From NCBI GenBank assembly GCA_907163375.1, contig CAJQUW010007854.1:1-64000 (forward strand): DNA of 64,000 bases, written 5' to 3'. Shown in pieces: positions 46,001-56,541 of the stretch. Position 1 is the stretch's first letter. The number at the start of each line of letters is the position of its first letter. The position numbers and the translations under genes are program-made. Below the pieces are notes generated by a model. It worked only from the letters and a program-made list of their open reading frames with translations, was not told where the DNA came from and made no database searches. The DNA comes from Prostheceraeus crozeri. Its lineage: Eukaryota > Platyhelminthes > Polycladida > Euryleptidae.

Positions 46001-47700
46001 CTTTATTTTCATCTGAAACTTTATTTTTAACTTGTTAACGGTTGAAACTTTGTTTTATTTCTAACATACAAACAGATACAACTTTATTATTAGCTTGTAA
46101 ACTGATGAACCTTCATTTTATTTCTAACATATAAACAGATAGAACTTTATTCTTAACTTGTAAACTGGTGAAACTTCATTCTATTTCTAACATATAAACA
46201 GATAGAACTTTATTCTGAACATGCACACTATTGAAACTTTATTTTTAACTTGTAAACTATTGAAACTTTATTTTTAACTTGTAAACGGTTGAAACTTTGT
46301 TTTATTTGTATCATACAAACAGATCAAACTCTATTCTTAACATACGCACTATTGAAACATTAGTTTTAACTTGCAAACTATAAAAACTTTATTTTTAACT
46401 TGTTAACGGTTGAAACTTTGTTTTATTTCTAACATACAAACAGATACAACTTTATTCTTAACTTGTAAACTGATGAAACTTCATTTTATTTCTAACATAT
46501 AAACAGATAGAACTTTATTCTTAACTTGTAAACTGGTGAAACTTCATTCTATTTCTAACATATAAACAGATAGAACTTTATTCTGAACATGTACACTATT
46601 GAAACTTTATTCTTAACTTGTAAACTATTGAAACTTTATTTTTAACTTGTAAACGGTTGAAACTCTGTTTTATTTCTGACATACAAGCAGATAAAACTTT
46701 ATTCTTAACTTGTAAACTGGTGAACCCTCATTTTTATTTCTGACATATAAACAGATAGAACTTTATTCGTAACATACTATTGAAACTTCATTTTTAACTT
46801 GTAAACGGTTGAAACTTTATTTTGATATATAAACAGATAGAACTTTATTCTTAACATACACACTATTGAAACTTTATTTTTAACTTGTAAACGGTTGAAA
46901 CTTTATTTTTAACTTGTAGACTGTTGAAACTTTATTTCTAACTGGTAAACTGTTGAAATGATATCTTTCATTTACAAATAGTAGAACGCTTTGTCCAACT
47001 TGTAAACTAGTAAATCTTGTTCGTCATCGAATCTAACTATTTAAATCTTCATCATGGAAATCAATGTTCCACAGTCGGAGTAAAAGTTTGAGATGATACA
47101 CTCCTGGCAAACTAACTCATGAAGTAGCTTTGCTGTGATACATTTCTATCTGTAAACATATGGTAATGTTAAAGTGAATCTAAAACTTTTCAGCTTATTA
47201 ATTGTTCATCGTTGCATCAACGCTTTAACTCGTGAAACAGTTATAATTTTATTTTTAATTTACACTTAGTCTAACTTGTAAACTAGTAAATCTTGCGATC
47301 TTATTTTTACAAACAGTTACATCTTTATTTCTAACATATACACTATTGAAACTTTATTTCTAACTTGTAAACTCTTGAAACTTTATTTTGATATACAAAC
47401 AGCTAAAACTTTATTTCTAACGCACACACTATTGAAACTTTATTTCTAACTTGTAAACTCTTGAAACTTTATTTTGATATACAAACAGCTAAAACTTTAT
47501 TTCTAACGTATACACCATTGAAACTTAATTTCTAACTTGTAAACTCTTGAAACAGTTATAATTTTATTTTTAATTTACACTTAGTCTAACTTGTAAACTA
47601 GTAAATCTTGCGATCTTATTTTACAAACAGTTACACCTTTATTTCTAACACATACACTATTGAAACTTTATTTCTAACTTGTAAATCTTATGACACTTCA
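40010..47700 (-). repeat. AATAAA-rich tandem array, right arm (expanded)
   Basis: Mirror of the left array (reads TTTATTTCTAAC on plus) but about 4.4 kb longer because of the 41138-42910 block and repeated multi-unit segments (43.0-46.2 kb contains near-identical about 1-kb blocks). Confidence 0.85.
41138..42910. repeat. 1.77 kb without a single G or C
   Basis: I saw only A and T from 41138 to 42910, T-rich on the plus strand, with no fixed period. It begins and ends inside array units (ATAAAACTTT... / ...TTTTTAAACTTTATT). It may be a real AT-only satellite or a consensus error in an array. Confidence 0.85.
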
Positions 47701-47914
47701 TATGGGTGATGATGGTAGATGAAATAGTGTTAAATAAAATTAAGATGGCTTACACTTCTGATACAGGGATAGCAATCGACTGCAATCCATGTGTAAAGAG
47801 CTTGTTAGACTACGGATGGGCTTAAGTGGATGATTTAACCATGTATACTTTTTCATTTGGAAATAGTAGCACGCTTAGTCTAACTTGTAAATCTTAAAAC
47901 ATTTCATATGGACG

Positions 47915-48466
47915 ATGATGATAGATGAAATAGTGTCAAACAAAATTAAGATAGCTTGCACTTCTGATACAGGGATAGCAATCGACTGCGATCCATGTGT
48001 AAAGAGCTTGTTAGACTACGGAAGAGAGAAGTGTGTTATGTTGCGTGTGGCGCGTGAGTGTCCTCCCATTTCATTCCATTCATCAATTCGTCTCATTGAT
48101 AGAGACAGGTATAACTCATGGTTCTCATAACGTATGCAATGGAAAGTTTTAGGCAACCTTCGACAGTTGGCTAAATGTCGCCGTGGTGCGAATGCATACT
48201 ACGTTGAGACAGAGGCAATCACTTGCAAACATGACGCAGAGAGGTTTAACAAGATTGACCATTGCCGAATGTCCCTTGCGGTATACATAGCTACGGGTTT
48301 CACCGCCGCCCTTTACAGGAACGCCCGTCGAAAGGAAGTATTACACCGAACTTCATTTGCAACGTTCAAGTTGACTGATAGCAGATTCAACTTAATGATA
48401 GTATTCGCCAGTCCGAAGACTGCCCAGGGCAAACCGCGTGGAGGTTCTATCATGTCTTGCCCCTAG
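47915..48466 (+). CDS. Small antisense ORFs (right arm)
   Basis: Mirror of 36020-36453: frames at 47915-48130 and 48134-48466. Same caveats; no recognised family. Confidence 0.4.
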
Positions 48467-48501
48467 GTGGCCCTTAAGAGAGCCGATGGTTCGTTCTCGG
48501 G
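48361..48501 (-). promoter_or_regulatory. 141-bp 3' module after gene C (right)
   Basis: Mirror copy with histone stem-loop at 48469-48484. The bases after the stem read CCTAGG as in the gene A module, not CCATGG as in the left gene C module. Confidence 0.85.
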
Positions 48502-48515
48502 GGGTGTGAATTTGA

Positions 48516-48770
48516 CTATTGGCTGGAATAGTCAATGGGTATGACGGTTAGGTTGTCATAGACCCTATACCGCCGAGGTCGTACTGGTGCATCTGGCACC
48601 TTTCGGATGCGAGTGGTATTTGGAGTCCACACCCCATCCGTCCAAATGATCTTCTCGATCTTCCCCTTCTTATCATCCTCTTCATCCCACTCGTCGAGGA
48701 TGATGAACTCGGGAATGGCGTTGTCTTCATCGATAAAGACGGGAATGCTGTTGGCAGATGTCGCTTCCAT
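48516..48770 (-). CDS. Gene C, right-arm copy
   Basis: Encodes the same 84 residues as 35598-35852. TATA box at 48812-48818; histone stem-loop at 48469-48484 follows. Confidence 0.75.
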   Translation of the reverse strand: MEATSANSIPVFIDEDNAIPEFIILDEWDEEDDKKGKIEKIIWTDGVWTPNTTRIRKVPDAPVRPRRYRVYDNLTVIPIDYSSQ

Positions 48771-48883
48771 CGTGACTTGAAATTGAATGAGAAGCGCTAC
48801 AATCTTCTGGCTTATATAGGGTTTTCAACAATGAATTGCTCAACAGCGAATCAGAATGCTTCAGGGATAGCAATCGACTGCAT

Positions 48884-49024
48884 AACGTTCAAGTTGACTG
48901 ATAGCAGATTCAACTTAATGATAGTATTCGCCAGTCTGAAGACTGCCCAGGGCAAACCGCGTGGAGGTTCTATCATGTCTTGCCCCATGGTGGCCCTTAA
49001 GAGAGCCGATGGTTCGTTCTCGGG
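48884..49024 (-). promoter_or_regulatory. 141-bp 3' module after gene B (right)
   Basis: Mirror copy; histone stem-loop at 48992-49007. Confidence 0.85.
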
Positions 49025-49036
49025 AGTAACGTCATC

Positions 49037-49303
49037 TTACACCCTACCAATTCTGCTGAGAGAGTCTTTGACTCTCTCTTTGGTAGCACTGTCGACTTCC
49101 ACACTAACTGGTACATGGCTAAAAAGTGGAATGTAGCGCCATTCCGTTGGATTGACAGCAGTTGCTGTCATCGGATTGCCAATCCGAGCAAGATTATTAT
49201 AAACTCTGTCTTGCTCCTCTAGCCTGACAAACTCCTCAAATAAATTTCGCGGCCTTAACTGCGGTCCGCGAGGAGAGCTGACTTGACTGTTCGGCGTCTG
49301 CAT
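49037..49303 (-). CDS. Gene B, right-arm copy
   Basis: Encodes the same 88 residues as 35065-35331, with the same TATA box and stem-loop spacing. Confidence 0.75.
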   Translation of the reverse strand: MQTPNSQVSSPRGPQLRPRNLFEEFVRLEEQDRVYNNLARIGNPMTATAVNPTEWRYIPLFSHVPVSVEVDSATKERVKDSLSRIGRV

Positions 49304-49359
49304 GATTGAAATGAAATGAAATAAGAGGCAGTGGTTTATATACCCCTCTAACGCGACGT

Positions 49360-49500
49360 AACGTTCAAGTTGACTGATAGCAGATTCAACTTAATGATAG
49401 TATTCGCCAGTCCGAAGACTGCCCAGGGCAAACCGCGTGGAGGTTCTATCATGTCTTGCCCCTAGGTGGCCCTTAAGAGAGCCGATGGGTCATTCTCGGG
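49360..49500 (-). promoter_or_regulatory. 141-bp 3' module after gene A (right)
   Basis: Mirror copy; histone stem-loop at 49468-49483. Confidence 0.85.
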
Positions 49501-49521
49501 ATGATTGAAGGAATATGGGGC

Positions 49522-50856
49522 TCAAGCTTTCCGCTTCGACTCCGGCTCGTTGACGGAAGCAGGTGGGCGCTTCTCATTGATATCTGTAAAGAAAGAAGTT
49601 GTTAGTTATCATCTTGAACTCTAAGTTACTTGTTTTAACTTACAGATCTTCTCCGGACGTGGTTCGAACAGGAATCCTGTGATTGCCTCCTTATGGTCGA
49701 ATGTAAAATGAAGGCATTCGATACCTTTTTTAGCCCTGCTGTAACACATTTCGTCTCTGCCACGTTCACAGAGGAGCGGTCTTGCGGGCACACGTCCTTT
49801 CTTATCTAGGGGAATGTGGAGGCGACTTGATCGTCGAGTACTGCTACTCATCACTTGTTGGTGCAGCTCCTGATTAGTCGCCACCACCTTCCCCAACTGC
49901 TTTCGCAGCCCTTCCACCTCCTCCCTCATCTTTCTCAACTCCTTCTCTTGACTCTCTCTCTCGATCAGGAGCTGTTCTTCTCTAGCCTTACTAGCGAGGT
50001 GCGAGAACCTCTCGCGATCGAGCTCTCCTTCTTTCTCAAAAAGACTAGCTTGAGTCTTCTTGAGCTCCTGAGTGACTCGCGAGAGGTTCTCGGAACTCGC
50101 TTTATAGAAGAAACAGTCCCTCTTCCACACCTCCAACTCATTCTTCAACTTGTCATAGTTATCGACCAGTGGTGGGCGCATAATGAAGTTGCGACATTGA
50201 GCCGCAATCCCACCACTGCTCGATAACTTAGCCGGCTGCACCTCGCTATCGAGGTCAACTTCCCTCACCGCCTCTACCTCGCTATCGAGGTAGACACTCT
50301 CGACTAGGTCAGCCTTCGTCGAGCCTTTTTCCTCCTCCTCCTCTTCCTCACTGTCGCTGCTACTAGTAGCCGACTCATCGCTAGAGGAGGAGGAGGATTT
50401 ACTCGACTTCGGAGAAGACTCAATCGGGGTGGGTGAGAGAGCCTTTGCTGGCACACTAGATGAGGGAGCCTCTGCTGACGCGATAGACTCGACAGCACAC
50501 TGAGTCTCCAGAATCGGGGTGGGTGAGAGAGCCTTTGCTGGTGCACTAGATGAGGGAGGCTTTGCTGACGCGATAGCCTCGACAGCGCACTGAGTCTCCA
50601 GAGCTTTTAACTCTGAGCTGAAGAGACTTTGCTTCGCCTCCTCAGTCAGCTCTGGTTGACTGCAACTGCTATGCTTCGCATGCCACTCCGGTAACGTCTC
50701 GACAAGGCGAGATGCATTATGGCTGCTGCAAAAGTATCGAATGCCCCCTACCATTCGCTTATTTACACAAGAGTGTTTCTTGAAGGCATCACTGCGAAAA
50801 ATCTTTGTACAAACGCAGAGCTTGAAAGCCGTCTTGGCATTATTGTAGTTAACCAT
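49522..50856 (-). CDS. Gene A, right-arm copy
   Basis: Mirror of 33512-34846 with the same intron (49584-49643) and the same predicted product as the left copy; at least one base difference is silent. Promoter mirrored near 51557-51637. Confidence 0.8.
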
Positions 50857-52149
50857 TTTCTGAAGTGAAAAGGGGAAAACAATGATTATAATTCCGTAAA
50901 CGTTTGATAGCAAACGATTGATTCCTAGTTTATAGAAACGGAAAAGAATGATTTTACACTTAGTGAGATGATAGATTTGAGTGTAGTGAGTGGCACTAGA
51001 TCCCGTCGACAGCCCGAAGGCCTTGTACTGATCACTAGGGAAGTGAGAGATCTTCCCCGATACCCGCTATTTACAGCTTAAGACATCATTGTCACTGCCC
51101 CGAGGTGGTAACAGCAACGCCGAGTCAAAGGTAGTGAACAGTAGCTGGGATCTAACCCCTCAAAGCTGCCTTAGACTTAGTTAAATTTGAAATCTGATAG
51201 TAGATTTGAACTCAGCATACTTGAAAACCCCAGAAAATCTCCAAAACTAGTGAATTTAAATTTTTCAACTTTTTAGCACTACTTATGAAATTTTATAAGT
51301 AGTCTGTCACTTAGGCCAGGTCAATAGCGACCGAACCCTTTTTGAATCAAGTCAAACGGACTTGTAGAAGCAAAGTTACAAGCCTTTAAAGTTTTGGAGT
51401 CTTTTATGGCCTGGAGACGAAGGCCATCTCCTGGCTAACCTCTAAGTCTGACGGCTTAGCTGATATCAGCAATGAAATTTTCTAAGTCGGTTTCTTACAG
51501 AAACTCGGAATTTGGAATGTCCGAAGCTATCATCGGAGTTCAGAGAGATGACTTACCGTTGACAATCTCTCGTCTTAATGAAAAGTCTCCGTCGGTTCCC
51601 AGCTTATATAGTGTGTGGCGATCAGCTGATGACGTAATACCCATCATCCAAACACTAAAAATCCCGTCTATCTCCGGTTCTAGTGCTCCGATTGAGCTGG
51701 AAATACACCATTTCCATGTAGAATTTGACGCTGAATCCGAATCTGGCCTCCGTTTTCCCATCCGATGCTTCGTTTTGGCTCTACAGTAGGCAGCCATCGC
51801 AAAAATTCTAACTGTCGTATTTCCGAAAAATGTTGAAAATTTTTCTCGCCGATTGACTTGAAACTCTCCGATTGACATGAAACTCACCATACAGATAAAG
51901 AATTTCACGCTGATTCCAAATCTGAAATCCGTTTTCCCATCCGATGCTTCGTTTTGAAGCTACAGCCCAAAACGTCCCAAATTCTAACTCTGTCGTTTTT
52001 CGCCAATGTCCCAAAATCTTAAATGGCGTCTCACATCTAAACGAAGACAGATAGGAACAAGCCGATTCTTTCACTGAATTTGTCTCACTCTTAGCTTTCA
52101 AACGAGCTATCGCACGACAAAATCCGTCCACTGGAAGCCAAAATCGAAG

Positions 52150-53959
52150 CAAGCTGTCCAGAGGGGGGGGGACGTCAGTGAAATTTCAAAATTTGATGAA
52201 AAATGTTTTGGTGACGGTCCCAGGTCGAAATTCCACACTTTGGAAAATTTTCAAAATTTTACCCATACAAAGTCACTCTGACACTTAGGATTTTTTCAGG
52301 TGAAATAGCTCCGACCTAAAATCTTGTAACCGCTCTAACTTTTGAACGAAGACAGATAGGAACAAGCCGATCTTTCACTGAATTTGTCTCACTCTTAGCT
52401 TTCAAACGAGCTATCGCACGACAAAATCCGTCCACTGGAAGCCAAAATCGAAGCAAGCTGTCCAGAGGGGGGGGACGTCAGTGAAATTTCAAAATTTGAT
52501 GAAAAATGTTTTGGTGACGGTCCCAGGTCGAAATTCCACACTTTGGAAAATTTTCAAAATTTTACCCATACAAAGTCACTCTGACACTTAGGATTTTTTC
52601 AGGTGAAAGAGCTCCGACCTAAAATCTTGTAACCGCTCTAACTTTTGAACGAAGACAGATAGGAACAAGCCGATCTTTCACTGAATTTGTCTCACTCTTA
52701 GCTTTCAAACGAGCTATCGCACGACAAAATCCGTCCACTGGAAGCCAAAATCGAAGCAAGCTGTCCAGAGGGGGGGGACGTCAGCGAAAATTTCAAAATT
52801 TGATGAAAAATGTTTTGGTGACGGTCCCAGGTCGAAATTCCACACTTTGGAAAATTTTCAAAATTTTACCCATACAAAGTCATTCTGACACTTAGGATTT
52901 TTTCAGGTGAGCGAGCTCCGACCTAAAATCTTGTAACCGCTCTAACTTTTGAACGAAGACAGATAGGAACAAGCCGATTCTTTCACTGAATTTGTCTCAC
53001 TCTTAGCTTTCAAACGAGCTATCGCACGACAAAATCCGTCCACTGGAAGCCAAAATCGAAGCAAGCTGTCCAGAGGGGGGGGACGTCAGTGAAATTTCAA
53101 AATTTGATGAAAAATGTTTTGGTGACGGTCCCAGGTCGAAATTCCACACTTTGGAAAATTTTCAAAATTTTACCCATACAAAGTCACTCTGACACTTAGG
53201 ATTTTTTCAGGTGAAAGAGCTCCGACCTAAAATCTTGTAACCGCTCTAACTTTTGAACGAAGACAGATAGGAACAAGCCGATCTTTCACTGAATTTGTCT
53301 CACTCTTAGCTTTCAAACGAGCTATCGCACGACAAAATCCGTCCACTGGAAGCCAAAATCGAAGCAAGCTGTCCAGAGGGGGGGGGACGTCAGCGAAAAT
53401 TTTTTCTCTCCGATTGACTTGAAACTCACCATAGCGATGCAGAATTTCACGCTGAATCCGAATCTGACCTCCGTTTTCTCATCCGATGCTTCGTTTTGAC
53501 GCTACACACCAAAACGTCCCAAATTCTAACTCTGTCGTTTTTCGAAAAATGTTGAAAATTTTTTTTCACCGATTGCCTTGAAACTCACCATACCGATGCA
53601 GAATTTCACGCTGAATACGAATCCGACCTCCGTTTTCTCATCCGACCACTCCTTCCACTCGAAACAACCCATTTTACAACCCAACATTCAGCAGATTGCA
53701 CGAAAAACATCACACACTATAGCCTCAAGACTAATCCTGGCGGTCGCCCAAGTCCACCACGACACTCTATCGTTCCAGAGGGGGGGGACGTCAGCGAAAA
53801 TTTTGTGAACCCACCTGGTCGGCACACCACGACAGACTACAACCTCTGTCGTTCCAGAGGGGGGGGGACTCAGACCCGAAGCACCACGGCGGCCGACCAC
53901 GATACTCTGCCGTTCCAGAGGGGGGGCGCCGGTCGAGTGTTCGCCGTTTTCTTACTACT
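52150..53959 (-). repeat. Right terminal tandem repeats with G-tracts
   Basis: Five units of about 304 bp, each marked by CCAGAG + G7-9 + GACGTCAG, near 52160, 52468, 52770, 53075 and 53380, then the three short outer units. The left arm has only three long-unit starts. Confidence 0.85.
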
Positions 53960-53965
53960 GATATT

Positions 53966-54360
53966 GTCTCGTAGAAATCAAAGCAGTATACATGCACATC
54001 AAAAGGTAAACGCTTCTAGCCTATACGTTTCAATAAATAAAGCATGATTCTTATGAAATTCACTCAGTTCCATATCATTAATAATTCAATTCATCAACTA
54101 TTTTGAAGCTGTAAGTGAGAGCTAGATGATTATTATGCATGCTTTTATCCATGAAATTTGTCTACATCATTTAAATATTCCTAAACTGTGTCAGGATATA
54201 TAATAAATCATCCTTGCCTGAAGAATGTCAAAAAATAATTCTAACATCCAATTTATTTGATTGATATTATTTTAGCATGATGCATTTTGGTACAAACTTT
54301 TGTCAATAATTAATGTACAATTGTTTCGTCGGCTAAGGAAGTTTCTACAATCGCTCACAT
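53966..54360. other. AT-rich flank, no gene seen
   Basis: No supported feature. Confidence 0.25.
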
Positions 54361-54807
54361 CACTAGGTAACATGCCACGCTCAATTGCGCGTAATTACAC
54401 ATGACCTCATAAACATCCGTAGCTATGCGGGATATTGCTGCAACATCTGTTATATAAGTTAGTATAGTTGGCAGTCCTGTTATATAGACTTTGCGTCTCG
54501 TGTCTGCATGTATCAGAGGCTAAACAATGTGATAGGATCTCAATTTCATGCTCAGGGAAGACAGAACATGCTTAGCGGTCCATCCATGGTTCAAGCGGCA
54601 ACACACATAACCGTAGACGACGCGCAAACTATAACCGCTCGCCAGCGCGTATTCATAAACATTTCCCATGTTTTAACAGCATCAGATCAAGTGATTTCTC
54701 TGCAGCACGTATGCACGCGCGTAGAAGAATAGAATGTCTTTAACCACGGATGTTTTTGGGTGTTCCGTAATTGTGCGTGAATTACGCGTGGCATTTCACC
54801 TAGTGAT
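54361..54807. mobile_element. MITE with CACTAGGT...ACCTAGTG ends
   Basis: Inverted ends CACTAGGTAACATGCCACGC and the mirror of CACTAGGTGAAATGCCACGC. AT flanks both sides and could be a 2-bp duplication, as in CACTA/EnSpm elements. 447 bp. A 74-codon frame inside has no motif. Confidence 0.65.
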
Positions 54808-54964
54808 GCAATGAAAATTTGCCCAGATATCTCACAATTTAATTTTGTATTTTGAGTTTTGAACCTTCCATCGTGGTTCTACGTGAAAGTTGAAAATCAA
54901 TTGCTGATATTAGCTACACATTACTATATTTGCATGTGAGTGTCTTTTGCCATAGATATATATT

Positions 54965-55040
54965 CAGGTAGAGTGGTAACTCAGCATTTCTTAAATCCCC
55001 AATGTTTATACACTTTCGATTTCATTAAATAAACATCAAA
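54965..55040 (+). repeat. Dispersed repeat related to 27110-27200
   Basis: Shares GGTAGAGTGGTAACTC, AATCCCCAATGT and ATACACTTTCGATTT with the inverted copy near 27.15 kb. Confidence 0.6.
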
Positions 55041-55379
55041 ATTCATTCATTCGATTTCATGACTCGAGACCACGTAACACCTGTGACATGTGCAAATTGT
55101 TTACACTTATGGAGAAATGCACACGAATTTGACTGGTCATGACAGCAATACAGAATAAAGAGTAGTATTCCACAAATCCTCCTTGTCATGTCAACTCGGA
55201 GAGGCAATGTAGTTTGTTAAATTAGCAACTCGATGGGTTACCATTACTATGCTCAGCTTTATTATAATAAGATTATTTTCTTAAGCGCGATCATATCACA
55301 AACTGCGCCACTGGAAGAGCAAAACATCACAATCAAGGAAGATAATCATAATTAACAATAAAAGATGTTAATGGGTCCA

Positions 55380-55793
55380 CAACTCCACATTACTATTCAA
55401 ATTCAAGAAATGACGCATTGTGAATCATGGAATCATGCCACTGAAAACTGAACTACTTGTAAAAACACGACATCTCAGCCAAGAAACTCTCATAGAATCT
55501 TAACTCTTTCTCGAAGACTTGCAGGGACTTTGCATTATTCAGTTCATGAAATTTCCCAGATCATCAACTTAATTTCCACTTAATTAAAATGTTTGTTAGC
55601 AAACATTCATTCCTTTGATATCCAACTTGTTTCATGCTACAGAGGGACTTCATGTCGGTATACTCAACTACTCAAATAATTTTTTGGACCACAAGAACGC
55701 AATCTCCGCAAAAAACTGAATAATTTCATATAAAAACTTTCACTGTATTCTATATAAGACTACTGTATACAGGTACTTTTTTGAGTCGAATAC
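55380..55793 (-). repeat. Dispersed repeat, copy 2
   Basis: Reverse-complement relative of 17045-17450, ending TACTTTTTTGAGTCGA, directly against the next MITE. Confidence 0.65.
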
Positions 55794-56541
55794 CGGTTAA
55801 GTCACTTCGACCCCCTAACATTTCGACCCCATAAATTAAGTCATCTTGACTCCATGAAATGAGGTGCATTATGCATCTACGCTTGTGCATTGTGCGTTGG
55901 CTACATATATAGATAAACTGATGTACTCTATTCAATTTGCTGCCTATTAGCTGGCTGTTACAAGCTCCATCTGTCTGTTTCATCGATTTTAACATCTATC
56001 AAAGATTTCAAATTCCGCGTGATGTGGGTTATTTTTCCTGATGGATATTTCGGTTTTAATTTGCATTAATTGAAGTATGGCTCATAGCGGTCTATTCTGC
56101 CTATCTGAAGTGGATTTACTCAGTGATAATCAAGCACTGACGACCAATCCCTAATTCTTGGTCGAATTTCAGTATATTCACGTAGGAGGATCGGGGTTAT
56201 TTTCATTATTGAGAATCAGGCCTCGCCTTTGCGCTCAATCGAAAGATCGTGACTGATTTGCTCGCAATATACCTGTTGCCTTCTTTGGAAAGAGATGAGA
56301 AACGCAGGAAAACAAAAACCTCGAAAATCGTCCAGAACTGGGGTCGAAAGGAGTACATCGATGAGGTTATTGTCCACATAGGTTAATGCGAGGAAATTGA
56401 AAAGAGCACATTAATTTATCTATATATGTAGCGAACGCACAATGCAAAAGCGTAGATTTGACAACCTCATTTCATAGAGTCAAGATGACTTAATTTATGG
56501 GATCGAAATGTCAGGGGGTCGAAGTGATTTGACACCCGACT
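55793..56541. mobile_element. MITE with about 140-bp inverted ends (CACTTCGACCCCC)
   Basis: 55800-55935 and 56400-56535 are inverted copies sharing CACTTCGACCCCC, ATAAATTAAGTCATCTTGAC and CTACATATATAGATAAA. 0.75 kb, no coding frame. Outer limits uncertain by about 10 bases. Confidence 0.7.

Larger units (their letters stand above)
31009..53959. mobile_element. Giant inverted-repeat element with Polinton-type boundaries
   Basis: 22.95 kb flanked by a perfect 6-bp duplication GATATT (31003-31008, 53960-53965). Ends are AGTAGTAAGAAAACGGCG and its mirror, i.e. 5'-AG...CT-3'. A 6-bp duplication plus AG termini and long inverted repeats is the signature of Polinton/Maverick integration. No polymerase B, integrase, protease, ATPase or capsid gene is recognisable, so this is a non-autonomous relative or a new class using that integrase. 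Two arms (31009-39987, 39988-53959) mirror each other: coordinates sum to 84368 over the genes. The right arm is longer by about 4.4 kb of array and two extra terminal units. It looks whole and young: the coding frames of genes A-C are open in both arms. Parts are listed separately. Confidence 0.85.

Noticed and set aside
31009-53959. Calling the element a complete Polinton or a named virus
   Set aside because: Only the boundary signature matches; no polymerase, integrase, protease, ATPase or capsid gene is recognisable, so a firmer name would be unsupported.
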